Source: Bacillus mobilis
Lineage (GTDB): Bacteria; Bacillota; Bacilli; Bacillales; Bacillaceae_G
Direction: 5' to 3'
DNA: 64,000 nucleotides
Assembly: GCF_001884045.1 (NCBI RefSeq)
Contig: NZ_MACF01000119.1
Location: forward strand, 186,001-250,000
Below are positions 41,708-51,090 of this stretch, piece after piece. Made by a program: the position numbers and the translations under genes. Position 1 is the stretch's first letter. Every line of letters starts with the position of its first letter. The notes below the pieces were generated by a model, which did no database searches, was not told the DNA's origin, and saw only the letters and a program-made list of their open reading frames with translations.

Positions 41708-43198
41708 CTACAATTTCAGACTATCATCCACTACTGATTGTTCCTTATAGTTTTTCCTTTCAATCTCTTTACTTCTTTCTTCCCAAAATGTTAATCCTTC
41801 AATTCCCACATTTTTAGGATCAAATACAGGATCTTTCCCTTCTTTTTTCTGCGCTTCATAATCTTTTAACACTTTTAAAGCGATTTTACTTAATAGTAGA
41901 ATCGCAATTAAGTTTAACCATGCCATACTACCGATTCCTAAATCTCCAAGATTCCATAAAAGCGACGCTGATTCTACGCTACCAATGTAAACCATAATTA
42001 AAAATCCAATTTTTAAAACTGGTTTTAACCATCTATGTTTAAGCTCACGATCTAAATAAGTAAGTGTCGTTTCAGCGATATAGTAATATGCGAGTAATGT
42101 TGTAAATGCGAAGAAGAAAATTGCAATTGAAATGAATAATGGACCAAACCCTGTCATAACAGTTTCAACTGCTTGTTGTGTATAGATCGGACCTGCATCA
42201 ACATTCCCTATATTTTTTACAATAGCGATTTTCCCTTCCGGTATAACATTATACATACCTGTTATTAAAATCATAAGAGCTGTCGCTGTACAAACAACAA
42301 TTGTATCAATATAAACAGAAAATGCTTGAACTAACCCTTGTTTTGCAGGATGAGATACTTCAGCGGCAGCAGAGCTATACGTCGCTTCTCCAACGCCAGC
42401 AACATTTGAAAATACAGCGCGTTTTACTCCCCATGCGATTGCTGCGCCGACGATTCCGCCAAACATTTCATTTACACCAAAAGCACTAGAGAAAATTAAA
42501 GCGAACATACTTGGAATCTCTGTTACATTCGCAAGTAATACGATACATGTAACAATTACATAACCTATTGCCATAAATGGAACAAGCATTTGCGAAACGC
42601 CAGCAATTCTCTTTACGCCGCCAAAAATGATCGCTGCTAATAATACGACTAACAATATACCAGTTATATATTTGCTAATGCCATTAGAGTTTTCAAAACC
42701 AACTGCGATACTACTAGATTGAATACCTGGTAATAAAACGCCATATGAAAGTGTTACAACGACCGCTACAATGACTGCAAACCATTTCATTTTCAGGCCT
42801 TTTTCAATAAAATATGGTGTACCACCACGGTATTCATTTCCGACTTTACTTTTATATACTTGAGATAATGTTGATTCAACAAATGCACTCGCTGCACCTA
42901 AAAGTGCCATTACCCACATCCAAAATACAGCTCCAGGTCCGCCAAAAGCGATAGCTGTCGCGACCCCTGCAATATTACCTATTCCAACCCTACCAGATAA
43001 CGCTAAACAAAATGCTTGAAAGGATGAAATTCCCGTCTCCGAGCTCTTCCCTTCAAATAATAGTTTAATCATCTCTTTAAAATAACGAATTTGTAGAAAA
43101 CGAGTTGCAATTGTAAAATACACACCTGCTCCTAATGCAAATACAACTAACCCAATACTCCATACTTGCCCTACTAACCACTCTACTAATTGCTCCAT
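41708..43198 (-). CDS. AGCS family sodium/amino acid symporter
   Basis: About 496 residues with about ten membrane helices. The alanine-glycine-cation symporter pattern is seen in ISSFQAFCLALSGRVGIGNIAGVATAIAFGGPGAVFWMWVMALLGAASAFVESTLSQVYK, and SNVAGVGEATYSSAAAEVSHPAKQGLVQAFSVYIDT. Usual substrates are alanine, glycine or related small amino acids. It lies downstream of the hydroxyproline-type cluster on the same strand behind a hairpin; uptake of proline-like substrates is only an inference. Confidence 0.9.
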   Translation of the reverse strand: MEQLVEWLVGQVWSIGLVVFALGAGVYFTIATRFLQIRYFKEMIKLLFEGKSSETGISSFQAFCLALSGRVGIGNIAGVATAIAFGGPGAVFWMWVMALLGAASAFVESTLSQVYKSKVGNEYRGGTPYFIEKGLKMKWFAVIVAVVVTLSYGVLLPGIQSSSIAVGFENSNGISKYITGILLVVLLAAIIFGGVKRIAGVSQMLVPFMAIGYVIVTCIVLLANVTEIPSMFALIFSSAFGVNEMFGGIVGAAIAWGVKRAVFSNVAGVGEATYSSAAAEVSHPAKQGLVQAFSVYIDTIVVCTATALMILITGMYNVIPEGKIAIVKNIGNVDAGPIYTQQAVETVMTGFGPLFISIAIFFFAFTTLLAYYYIAETTLTYLDRELKHRWLKPVLKIGFLIMVYIGSVESASLLWNLGDLGIGSMAWLNLIAILLLSKIALKVLKDYEAQKKEGKDPVFDPKNVGIEGLTFWEERSKEIERKNYKEQSVVDDSLKL

Positions 43199-43244
43199 CC
43201 AAATCCCCCTTAACATTCTTTTGAAAACTATTTTATATATAAGA

Positions 43245-43282
43245 AAACGGACAACTATTATTAAACCTTACAGTTGTCCGTA
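43245..43282 (-). terminator. hairpin between aldehyde dehydrogenase and AGCS genes
   Basis: Stem CGGACAACT / AGTTGTCCG with 15-base loop and a TTTT tail on the minus strand. Likely terminates the catabolic operon, possibly with read-through into the transporter. Confidence 0.65.
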
Positions 43283-43328
43283 TCTCTCATTATTTCATCC
43301 TGCTATTTAATAACAGTTAGGTTCTCTA

Positions 43329-44813
43329 TTACTTTATATTTACCCAAACGCTTTTCACTTCTGTATAGTTATCAAGCGCATATGAACCTAACTCACGACC
43401 GATACCAGATTGTTTAAAGCCACCAAATGGTGCAGCTGCATTTTCTAAGTTATAATCATTGATCCATACTGTTCCTGCTTTTAATTTATTGGCAACTTGA
43501 TGTCCTGTTTTAATATTTTGTGTCCATACGCCTGCAGCGAGTCCGTATGAAGAGCGATTCGCTCTTTCAATGACCTCTTCTGTTGAATCAAATGGAAGTA
43601 CAACGACAACTGGTCCAAAAATTTCTTCTTTCACAATTGTCATATCATCAGTAACATTTATGAATACTGTTGGCTGTACAAAATATCCTTTTTCAAATGC
43701 CCGTTCACCACCAGCAGCAACAGTAGCGCCTTCTGCTTTTCCTTGTTCAATGTAATGTAGCACACGCTCTTGTTGCTTTTTAGATACAAGTGGACCCATT
43801 TCCGTTTCCTTCTCCATACCTGCTCCAAGTTTCACGTTATTCGCCATTTTTACTAGTTCATTTACGACTGTTTCGTAATGTTTCCGGTGAACGAACACGC
43901 GAGAACCGGCACTACAATTTTGGCCATGATTATACATAATGCCTTGGAATGCACCGTTAATCGCTTCTTCTAAATCAGCGTCTTCTAAAATAATATTTGG
44001 AGATTTACCACCAAGTTCTAACGTTACATGTTTAATTGTTTCTGCAGATTGACGCATAATATATTTCCCTGTAACAGTTGAACCTGTGAAGGCTACCTTA
44101 TCAATATCATGATGGTTTACGATTGCAGCTCCTGCTTCAGGGCCAAAACCTGGAACAAAGTTTACAACACCGTTTGGAAAACCTGCTTCTTTAAATAGTT
44201 TCGCTGTATATAATAGCGATAAAGGCGTTTGTTCTGCTGGTTTTAATACGATTGTACAACCTGTTGCTAATGCTGCTCCCATTTTCCAAGAAGACATAAC
44301 GAGTGGAAAATTCCAAGGAATAATTTGACCTACAACCCCAACAGGTTCATGGCGTGTGTAATTTAAGTAATCTTTTGAAATCGGAATAGTTTGCCCGATA
44401 ATTTTTGTAGCCCATCCCGCATAATAACGATAATTTTCTACAGTCGCTGCAATATCATCATCCAGTGCAACTTGATATGGTTTCCCGTTATCTAATGCTT
44501 CTAACTGTGCTAATTCTTCTCCATGCTCTTCAATTAAGTCTGCTAATTTATAAATAAGATGCGCTCTTTCAGCAGTGGTCATTTCTGCCCAAGGTCCTAA
44601 TTCAAATGCAGATCTTGCCGCTTTTACTGCTACATCAATATCCCCTTCTTGCGCTTCGCATACGACAGCTAGAACATCTTCTGTTGCTGGATTGTATGTC
44701 TCAAATGTCTTCCCGCTAACGGAAGGGACAAATTCACCATTAATAAACATTTTAATTTCTTCATTTAAAAACGCTTTCACTTTTGGTCTCAGCTCAATGT
44801 TTGTCGTTAACAT
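43329..44813 (-). CDS. aldehyde dehydrogenase, probable alpha-ketoglutarate semialdehyde dehydrogenase
   Basis: 494 residues. NAD(P)-dependent ALDH with VTLELGGKSPN (catalytic Glu) near 265 and QNCSAGSRVFVH (catalytic Cys) near 300, cofactor motif FTGSTVTGKYI near 242, and PWNFPLVMSSWK near 165. Taken alone it resembles betaine/phenylacetaldehyde-type ALDH. Its place after the DapA-family, epimerase and oxidase genes makes oxidation of alpha-ketoglutarate semialdehyde to alpha-ketoglutarate the best role. 18 bases separate it from the DapA-family gene upstream. Start after GGAGGAG. Confidence 0.9.
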   Translation of the reverse strand: MLTTNIELRPKVKAFLNEEIKMFINGEFVPSVSGKTFETYNPATEDVLAVVCEAQEGDIDVAVKAARSAFELGPWAEMTTAERAHLIYKLADLIEEHGEELAQLEALDNGKPYQVALDDDIAATVENYRYYAGWATKIIGQTIPISKDYLNYTRHEPVGVVGQIIPWNFPLVMSSWKMGAALATGCTIVLKPAEQTPLSLLYTAKLFKEAGFPNGVVNFVPGFGPEAGAAIVNHHDIDKVAFTGSTVTGKYIMRQSAETIKHVTLELGGKSPNIILEDADLEEAINGAFQGIMYNHGQNCSAGSRVFVHRKHYETVVNELVKMANNVKLGAGMEKETEMGPLVSKKQQERVLHYIEQGKAEGATVAAGGERAFEKGYFVQPTVFINVTDDMTIVKEEIFGPVVVVLPFDSTEEVIERANRSSYGLAAGVWTQNIKTGHQVANKLKAGTVWINDYNLENAAAPFGGFKQSGIGRELGSYALDNYTEVKSVWVNIK

Positions 44814-44831
44814 ATATGATCTCCTCCTTAT

Positions 44832-45728
44832 TTAAACAGCTGCATGAGCTGCAATTTTTGAAATAATCGTTTGAAGTTTTTGATCTTCTTCTTCAGTTAA
44901 TCCGAGTCTTGGATAACGAGAAGGTCCCCCAGCTTGCCCGTGTAATTCCATTGAGCGTTTAACGATTTGTACATATTTTCCTGATCCTTCAAGAAACTCA
45001 CAAAGTGGTAAAATCGCATCGTTTATTTCCCAAGCTTTTTCTAATTCACCGTTTTGGAAATGCTTATACATTTTCGTAACAAGTCCTGGTACAATATTTC
45101 CTGCCACTGAAACCCATCCCGTCGCACCAACTAAATAAGATTCCATAACTAAATCTTCAGACCCACAGAAGACTTGAAAAGCACCTTCTCCTTGTCTTAC
45201 TAAATCTCTAGCTTTTCGAATATCCCCGCTTGATTCTTTAATATGTGTAACATTTTCACATTCTTTTCCAATACGTAGCATGAGCTCCGTACTCATATCA
45301 ACACCGGATGTAAACGGGTTATTATATAACATAATTGGTATATTTACAGCGTTTGAGATTTCTTTAAAGTGAAAATAAATTTCCTCTTCTTTCGGTTTAC
45401 AATAGTACGAGTTTATAATTAATGCACAATCTGCTCCATGCGCTTCTGCATGTTTCGTATATTCAATCGTTTCTTTCGTCGTTTCTGCTGCAGTTCCAAC
45501 AATAACTGGAATACGGCCATCTACTTCTTTTAATACTGTTTCTACCATTTTAAATCGTTCTTCTTTTGATAAACTAACGAACTCTCCTGTACTTCCATTA
45601 ATAATAATCCCAGCTACTTTTTGCTCAATAAAGTAGTTTACGTTTTGTTTTACACCATTCCAATTAATTTCTTGAAACTCATCCATCGGTGTGATTAATA
45701 CTGGAAATGCCCCTTTAATGTTTTTCAT
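44832..45728 (-). CDS. DapA/NAL-family lyase, probable pyrroline-4-hydroxy-2-carboxylate deaminase
   Basis: 298-residue TIM-barrel of the DHDPS/N-acetylneuraminate lyase family. Schiff-base Lys in THIKESSGDIRKA near residue 165, Tyr in IMLYNNPFTSGVD near 137, and IINGSTGEFVSLSKEERF near 42 with the TGE variant that binds the carboxylate. Within this cluster the expected reaction is deamination of Delta1-pyrroline-4-hydroxy-2-carboxylate to alpha-ketoglutarate semialdehyde. It lies between racemase-family and aldehyde dehydrogenase genes with short gaps. A housekeeping dapA role is not supported by context. Confidence 0.87.
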   Translation of the reverse strand: MKNIKGAFPVLITPMDEFQEINWNGVKQNVNYFIEQKVAGIIINGSTGEFVSLSKEERFKMVETVLKEVDGRIPVIVGTAAETTKETIEYTKHAEAHGADCALIINSYYCKPKEEEIYFHFKEISNAVNIPIMLYNNPFTSGVDMSTELMLRIGKECENVTHIKESSGDIRKARDLVRQGEGAFQVFCGSEDLVMESYLVGATGWVSVAGNIVPGLVTKMYKHFQNGELEKAWEINDAILPLCEFLEGSGKYVQIVKRSMELHGQAGGPSRYPRLGLTEEEDQKLQTIISKIAAHAAV

Positions 45729-45750
45729 AATTATCTCTCCCCTTACTATT

Positions 45751-46692
45751 TTATTTTAATAAAAATCCTGTCGGAAACGGATCTGTAGAGTCTAATAGAA
45801 ACGTCTGCATTCCTGTAATAAATCCTCTACTTTCAAATCGGAAAATGTAGCCTAGTTCTTCTTTCTTCACTTGTTCCACTGTTATAAAGCTATTAAAAAT
45901 ACTTTCATTTTTAAAAGGTTTATCCGCTATATAATCATTTTTAAATAATGTATGAACATAAGATACAATAGTAGAAACAAAACCAGGCGAACGTACGATA
46001 AAGTTATCTTCATGAAATGTAATCGACGTTATATGGTTCTTTTCTGTTTGCATAGATTCTACTAAAATAAGTCTTTTTATTAATGACTGTTTTTGTATAG
46101 CTTGAAGTGTAACTTCACCCCATTTTTTTAATTTAGAGATGTTTTCAATGCTGATTTCTGGTGAATATGCATCCTTTTCTACAACTGCATATACTTTATC
46201 TGCCTGTATAAGGGAGTAACTTATATTACCAATTTGTAAATTTTTCTCAATCATATAACATAATTTACTTTCAAATGAAACAGATACAACTTCATCATTC
46301 TCTACATACGCATGGACTGAAAATATGCCAGATAACGTTTCAATTTTGTATTGATTCGTATCTCTCTTTTTTAAATAACCGCTTTCTAGTAACATCGTAA
46401 TGACTGCGACAATGCCTCCATAATGAAGAGGGATGGAACCTTCATGATTAAAAAATAATACAGCTGCATCGACTTCCGCATAAATAGAAGGAACGACGAT
46501 ACATCCATTTAAACCGATAAAACCACGTGGTTCATTTAATAAAAGCTTCATTTCTTCTGCTAATTCACCTGAAAATTGTTCATTTAAATGTTCTAAACTG
46601 TAGTAATATTTGCATGGTACATCTTTTATTACACGAAATGCTTCACCATTTACATGTACGTCTACTGCTGTATACATTTTTTGAATGTTCAT
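45751..46692 (-). CDS. proline racemase family protein lacking both catalytic cysteines
   Basis: 313 residues. The fold marks of PF05544 remain: AVDVHVNGEAFRV at the start, LLNEPRGFIGLNGCIVVPS near 51, AVLFFNHEGSIPLHYGGIVAV near 77, and TGMQTFLLDSTDPFPTGFLL at the end. The two catalytic Cys positions, MCGH and SPCGTG in active enzymes, read His90 (PLHYGG) and Gly237 (RSPGFVS). It therefore should not epimerise. Its start overlaps the stop of the active paralogue by four bases, so it is translated with it, perhaps as a partner, binding protein or changed enzyme. Confidence 0.82.
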   Translation of the reverse strand: MNIQKMYTAVDVHVNGEAFRVIKDVPCKYYYSLEHLNEQFSGELAEEMKLLLNEPRGFIGLNGCIVVPSIYAEVDAAVLFFNHEGSIPLHYGGIVAVITMLLESGYLKKRDTNQYKIETLSGIFSVHAYVENDEVVSVSFESKLCYMIEKNLQIGNISYSLIQADKVYAVVEKDAYSPEISIENISKLKKWGEVTLQAIQKQSLIKRLILVESMQTEKNHITSITFHEDNFIVRSPGFVSTIVSYVHTLFKNDYIADKPFKNESIFNSFITVEQVKKEELGYIFRFESRGFITGMQTFLLDSTDPFPTGFLLK

Positions 46693-47726
46693 TTTACATC
46701 CTCCGTTTCATGTTCCATCGGCGGAATTAGCAAAAAGCCTTCTTTAAGTGGATCCTTTTCATTGTAAAAAAATCTATGCATTCCCATAAGCCAAGCTGAA
46801 CCTGTAATTTTTGTTACGACAGCTTCCATATTTTCAACATTTGTCGTATGAATGACGCACCCTTTAAATAGAGAGCCAACGATACTCTCGTGAATAAACT
46901 CTTCATTAATCTCGATTTTTTGATTAGCGTATAATACCGCTAATTTCGCTGATGTTCCTGTACCACAAGGAGAACGATCAATTCCTCCTGGCGGAACGAC
47001 AACTGTATTTTTCACATGCGCACTTTCATGAGTAGGATCTGTATAAAATTCAACATGGGTTAATCCTCTAATAAACGAATACTCTGGATGAACGATTTCA
47101 AATTTCTCATTTATGATATTTCTAATATGAATTGCCTTATCGATGATTGTAGATGCATTTTCTGGTACTAACTCTAAACCTACTGATTTCGCATCGATAA
47201 TGGCATAAAAATTCCCTCCATACGCAATATCGGCCTCTACAGTTCCAATTCCTTCGACTTGTACAGTGATATGTTTAAGTAAAAAAGCTGGTATGTTACA
47301 GAAGGAGACTTCTTTCGCTTTTCCATCTTGAACAAAGATATCCACTTCAACTAAGCCAGCTGGTGTGTCTAACTTTAACGAAGTAATCGGTTCAACTACC
47401 GGAATTAAACCTGATTCAATTAAAGCTGTACATACACCAATTGTATCGTGACCACACATCGGTAAATATCCACCTGTCTCTATGTAAATAACACCAATAT
47501 CAGCTTCAGGATGACATGGATCTGTTAATAATGCGCCTGACATTACATCATGACCACGCGGTTCATTCATTAACAATTTGCGAATCCAGTCATACTCCTT
47601 TTTCATATGTAACATCTTCTCTGCCATCGTCTCTCCAATTAACTTTGGAAGTCCGCTTATCAATGTCCTCGTTGGATTCCCGCCCGTATGTGTATCAATC
47701 GTCGTAAAGACTCTTTGTGACCTCAT
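46689..47726 (-). CDS. 4-hydroxyproline 2-epimerase/proline racemase family enzyme
   Basis: 345 residues. Both catalytic cysteines are present: Cys91 in PMCGHDTIG and Cys254 in DRSPCGTGTSA. The N-terminus TIDTHTGGNPTRTLISGLP and the LLMNEPRGHDVMSGALL motif belong to PF05544. Two Cys residues point to a racemase or epimerase, not to 3-hydroxyproline dehydratase, where one is Thr. With the oxidase, deaminase and dehydrogenase next to it, conversion of trans-4-hydroxy-L-proline to cis-4-hydroxy-D-proline is likely. Overlaps neighbours by four bases on each side. Confidence 0.9.
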   Translation of the reverse strand: MRSQRVFTTIDTHTGGNPTRTLISGLPKLIGETMAEKMLHMKKEYDWIRKLLMNEPRGHDVMSGALLTDPCHPEADIGVIYIETGGYLPMCGHDTIGVCTALIESGLIPVVEPITSLKLDTPAGLVEVDIFVQDGKAKEVSFCNIPAFLLKHITVQVEGIGTVEADIAYGGNFYAIIDAKSVGLELVPENASTIIDKAIHIRNIINEKFEIVHPEYSFIRGLTHVEFYTDPTHESAHVKNTVVVPPGGIDRSPCGTGTSAKLAVLYANQKIEINEEFIHESIVGSLFKGCVIHTTNVENMEAVVTKITGSAWLMGMHRFFYNEKDPLKEGFLLIPPMEHETEDVK

Positions 47727-48898
47727 CCGTTTAACACCCTTTCTGTAAAACGACTCAAACGAAGTGGTTCAATTGGAATGATTGTTTCTTTTTCATTTAA
47801 TAACTCTTCAATCACTTTTCCAGTAACCGCTGCAAGGCTAATGCCATCCCCTTCATGCCCAGCTGCTATAAAGTAGTTCGGGATATGTTCCACACGTGAA
47901 ATGATTGGCAAATGGTCTTCTGTCCACGGGCGTAATCCAGCATATGAACGAATCACCATCATATCCGCCATTTTCGGATAAAAACGAATTGCTCTGTTTG
48001 CAATACATTTAATAACTTCGTTGTTTATCTTCGTATGAAAACCTACAAACTCTCTACTACTACCAATTAAAAAATTTTGGCTTTCTGTCGGCTCAAATAC
48101 AAGAGCAACCCCATATTTCTCAGTTAAAGCATCCACTTTTCGTTTTCCGCCAAATTTAGAAATTAAATAACCAAATTCCATTACTTTACGGCAACCAACG
48201 TGTTGTTGCCTTGAAGCTACAATAATATGCCCTTTTCTCGGTTCAATTGGGATATTTACATCCAACATTTCTCCGATTTTCGGAGCCCACACACCAGCTG
48301 CGTTCACCACTTGCTTCGCAGTAAACGTCCCGTTAGTCGTTTCTACAATAAAGGAACCGTCTATATCTCTTTTCATTTCTTTCACTTCCGTATGATTAAA
48401 AGCTTTCGTACCAAACTTCTTCGATTCTGCAAGAAGTGAAAAAGCAAGAAGATATGGATTTACAGTCGAATCCGTTGCGCATTCTAATCCGCCTAATAAA
48501 TCGTCTGCAAAAAATGGCGATTCCTCTCTTATATCTTGCCTATCGAGCATTCGAAACGGTAAACCAGCTTCTTTTTGACGATTCACCCATTGCTGTGCTG
48601 CTTCCATTTCTTCGTCTGACTCACATACGAGAATACTTCCTGGCGCCCTATATTCAAATGAGTGCTCTAACTCTTCACTTAAATCAGTAACTAATTTTTG
48701 ACTTACTAACGACATTTGACTATCAAATCCTGGGTCTTTATCAATAGCCAAAATATTCCCGTCACACCGTGAAGACGTCCCACTGACAAATTCTCCTTTT
48801 TCAATGATTGTTACGTCTCTTCCGTATTTTGATGTGTAATAAGCGATAGAACAGCCTATAATACCACCGCCTATTATTAAAACGTCACAGTGCCTCAC
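47723..48898 (-). CDS. FAD-dependent D-amino acid (D-hydroxyproline) dehydrogenase/oxidase subunit
   Basis: 391 residues of the DAO superfamily. The dinucleotide fold is DVLIIGGGIIGCSIAYYTSKYGRDVTIIEKGEF at the N-terminus, and VVNAAGVWAPKIGEML near 215 and GLRPWTEDHLPIISRVEHIPNYFIAAGHEGDGISLAAVTGK near 330 complete the flavin site. Expected to oxidise cis-4-hydroxy-D-proline to the pyrroline. The GTG start at 48898 follows GGGAGGGG; an ATG at 48934 coincides with the predicted sigma-54 transcription start and is rejected. It is probably the beta subunit of a dehydrogenase whose other subunits lie at 50.8-52.7 kb. Confidence 0.86.
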   Translation of the reverse strand: MRHCDVLIIGGGIIGCSIAYYTSKYGRDVTIIEKGEFVSGTSSRCDGNILAIDKDPGFDSQMSLVSQKLVTDLSEELEHSFEYRAPGSILVCESDEEMEAAQQWVNRQKEAGLPFRMLDRQDIREESPFFADDLLGGLECATDSTVNPYLLAFSLLAESKKFGTKAFNHTEVKEMKRDIDGSFIVETTNGTFTAKQVVNAAGVWAPKIGEMLDVNIPIEPRKGHIIVASRQQHVGCRKVMEFGYLISKFGGKRKVDALTEKYGVALVFEPTESQNFLIGSSREFVGFHTKINNEVIKCIANRAIRFYPKMADMMVIRSYAGLRPWTEDHLPIISRVEHIPNYFIAAGHEGDGISLAAVTGKVIEELLNEKETIIPIEPLRLSRFTERVLNG

Positions 48899-48942
48899 GT
48901 AGCACCCCTCCCTTCTTTCTTTTTCATCCCTCACTTTCTTTT

Positions 48943-48961
48943 ATGCAATTGACGTGCCAAC
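48943..48961 (-). promoter_or_regulatory. sigma-54 (SigL) promoter of catabolic operon
   Basis: On the minus strand TTGGCAC-GTCAA-TTGCAT, an exact -24/-12 match with GG and GC ten bases apart. The start of transcription would lie near 48933, 35 bases ahead of the GTG codon. Confidence 0.88.
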
Positions 48962-48987
48962 TGTACATATATACACTTTTTATAAAT

Positions 48988-49011
48988 AATATTTTTATTT
49001 GTAAAAATATT
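48988..49011. promoter_or_regulatory. candidate upstream activator site
   Basis: Inverted repeat AATATTTTT / AAAAATATT with six-base spacer, about 40 bases upstream of the sigma-54 promoter and in front of the activator gene. It is AT-rich so may be chance. Confidence 0.3.
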
Positions 49012-49083
49012 TTAAATTCATCGTAAATAGGTGTATTATTTTTTTATCACTGTCAAAATTTTTATACATAACAGGAGGACAAT

Positions 49084-50745
49084 ATGGCATTCTCATTTCC
49101 CACAATAAAAGAATTTCTAAAAACTTTATCAATTGATCATACATACAGCTTGCAACATACCCAGCAAGTTCACGAAAAGTATTATTACCGCCCTTCTACT
49201 ACAGAAGAATATAACTGCGCAGTAATATATGAAGATGACTCATTCACCGCTTTAATTGACGCGTTTTCCAATGAAATAGTCGTTATCATAATGAACGAAA
49301 ATAAAGAGCCGCTATGCTGTATAACGACTCAGCAAATCATTCCGTTTCTTGTTAAGTCGTACAATGAACTGCAATCTTTTTATAACGCCGTAATACAAAC
49401 AACTGATTCTTCCGTTACAGTCATCGATGAGAAAGAACATGTTCGTACTTGGACAGATGGTGCTGAAAAGATTTTTTCAGTCAATCATAATGAAATTATT
49501 GGACAACCTATCACTCGATTTTTTGACTATAAAGATTTGGAAATTTTGCAATCATTACATGACGGAAAAAGCATAATCGCTCAGTTCCATCAGCCTCGCC
49601 CAGATTTGTTCGTATTAATAAATTCAAACCCAGTGTATTGTAACGATGAAATTATAGGGGCTGTCGTTTCAGAAACTGATGTTACAAATCAAGTTGCTTT
49701 AAACGAAAAACTATTCAATATGTCACATGAAATGCACCGATTAGAACAAGAAGTCGCAAAATATAAAGATGAATCAGATCCTTTCCTTGCAATGAATGGA
49801 AAGAGCCCTGTTATACAAAGAACAATACAATTAGCTAGAAAGGTTTGTTCAGTGAAATCAACTGTTTTAATACTTGGAGAAAGTGGAGTTGGAAAAGAAG
49901 TTTTTGCAAAGGCGATACATGAAGCTAGTGAGGCAGCTAAGGCACCTTTCATTTCAATTAACTGCGGCGCCATTCCAGAAGCGTTATTTGAAAGTGAATT
50001 ATTCGGGTATGAACGCGGGGCGTTTTCTGGTGCAAATAGTAAAGGGAAAAAAGGAAAAATAGAGCTCGCACAGGGCGGTACATTATTCCTTGATGAAATA
50101 GGAGAAATGCCGCTTGATATGCAAGTAAAGCTTTTGCGTGTACTACAAGAACGAAAATATTACCGAGTTGGTGGCGAGAAAGAGATTAATATTGACTTCC
50201 GTATTATCGCTGCTACAAACCGTGATTTACAAGAAGAAATGAGAAAAGGCACGTTCCGAGAAGATTTATACTACCGCCTAAATGTAGTTAGCTTGCATAT
50301 TCCACCGCTGCGCGAGAGACGCGAAGATATTATTGAATTAACCTACTCTTTCTTAAACGATTTTTCAATCAACTACAACAGACCAATCCGTGACTTACCT
50401 TCAAGCATTATGCATGAACTGCTTCATTACAATTGGCCAGGTAATATTCGCGAGCTTCGTAACGTTGTTGAAAGACTTGTCGTATTTGCGACTGACGGTA
50501 TTATAAAACAAGAATATTTACCATTTCATACAACTGAAACGTTAGACAATCATACGACTCATTCCCTATTACTCAGCAACAATCATACAATCCTCTCTTT
50601 ACAAGAAGAGATGGATGAACATGAGAAAAAAGTAATCGAGAGGGCATTACGTATTTTGAATGGGAATAAATTAGAATGCGCGAAACAGCTTGGTGTTACA
50701 AGGGCAACTTTATATAATCGATTAAAAAAACTTGGGTTACAATAA
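49084..50745 (+). CDS. sigma-54-dependent transcriptional activator (PAS, AAA+, Fis-type HTH)
   Basis: 553 residues. The N-terminal 100 residues are unassigned; a PAS sensor lies at about 105-215 (TTDSSVTVIDEKEHVRTWTDGAEKIFSVNHNEIIGQPITRF). The AAA+ domain spans about 240-470, with Walker A GESGVGKEVFAKAIH, the sigma-54 contact loop in the form GAFSGA, Walker B GGTLFLDEIGEM, and the arginine region FREDLYYRLNV. The C-terminal HTH is LECAKQLGVTRATLYNRLKKLG. It sits between two sigma-54 promoters and very likely activates both on sensing hydroxyproline or a derivative. Start after AGGAGG. Confidence 0.93.
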   Translation: MAFSFPTIKEFLKTLSIDHTYSLQHTQQVHEKYYYRPSTTEEYNCAVIYEDDSFTALIDAFSNEIVVIIMNENKEPLCCITTQQIIPFLVKSYNELQSFYNAVIQTTDSSVTVIDEKEHVRTWTDGAEKIFSVNHNEIIGQPITRFFDYKDLEILQSLHDGKSIIAQFHQPRPDLFVLINSNPVYCNDEIIGAVVSETDVTNQVALNEKLFNMSHEMHRLEQEVAKYKDESDPFLAMNGKSPVIQRTIQLARKVCSVKSTVLILGESGVGKEVFAKAIHEASEAAKAPFISINCGAIPEALFESELFGYERGAFSGANSKGKKGKIELAQGGTLFLDEIGEMPLDMQVKLLRVLQERKYYRVGGEKEINIDFRIIAATNRDLQEEMRKGTFREDLYYRLNVVSLHIPPLRERREDIIELTYSFLNDFSINYNRPIRDLPSSIMHELLHYNWPGNIRELRNVVERLVVFATDGIIKQEYLPFHTTETLDNHTTHSLLLSNNHTILSLQEEMDEHEKKVIERALRILNGNKLECAKQLGVTRATLYNRLKKLGLQ

Positions 50746-50763
50746 CCATTTCCTCCTTTATAT

Positions 50764-50781
50764 TGGCATAGTTTTTGCATA
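50764..50781 (+). promoter_or_regulatory. sigma-54 (SigL) promoter of redox subunit operon
   Basis: TTGGCAT-AGTTT-TTGCAT, with GG at 50765-66 and GC at 50777-78, ten bases apart. Start near 50790, ahead of the AGAGGAGG site and ATG at 50818. Confidence 0.87.
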
Positions 50782-50817
50782 ATAATTTGTGCAAACCGAA
50801 CTAGAGGAGGAATTCAT

Positions 50818-51090
50818 ATGACGAATAAAGATCACTTAATTGTTTGTCGATGTGAAGAAGTTACATACGGTCAACTTCAATCGACAATTGCTGAATATAA
50901 ATGCTCGGCAAGAGAATTAAAACTAAGAACACGTGCTGGCATGGGATTTTGCGGTGGCCGCACATGTAGAATGATGATAGATCGAATGATTGAAAATGCG
51001 AATCCTGATGCAATTCCTAATGAAATCCCATTAAAATATCAACCACCTGTGCGAGCAGTTACCTTTGGAGCGGTAGGTGAAAATCAATGA
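50818..51090 (+). CDS. BFD-like [2Fe-2S]-binding subunit
   Basis: 90 residues of the BFD-like Fer2_BFD family. Cluster cysteines are in IVCRCEEVTYGQL (Cys10, Cys12) and FCGGRTCRMM (near 45 and 50). It would pass electrons within a flavoprotein dehydrogenase. In multi-subunit proline/hydroxyproline dehydrogenases related to HcnABC, such a domain is fused to or accompanies the FAD subunits. First gene of a three-gene operon behind a sigma-54 promoter; the next gene overlaps it by four bases. Confidence 0.86.
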   Translation: MTNKDHLIVCRCEEVTYGQLQSTIAEYKCSARELKLRTRAGMGFCGGRTCRMMIDRMIENANPDAIPNEIPLKYQPPVRAVTFGAVGENQ

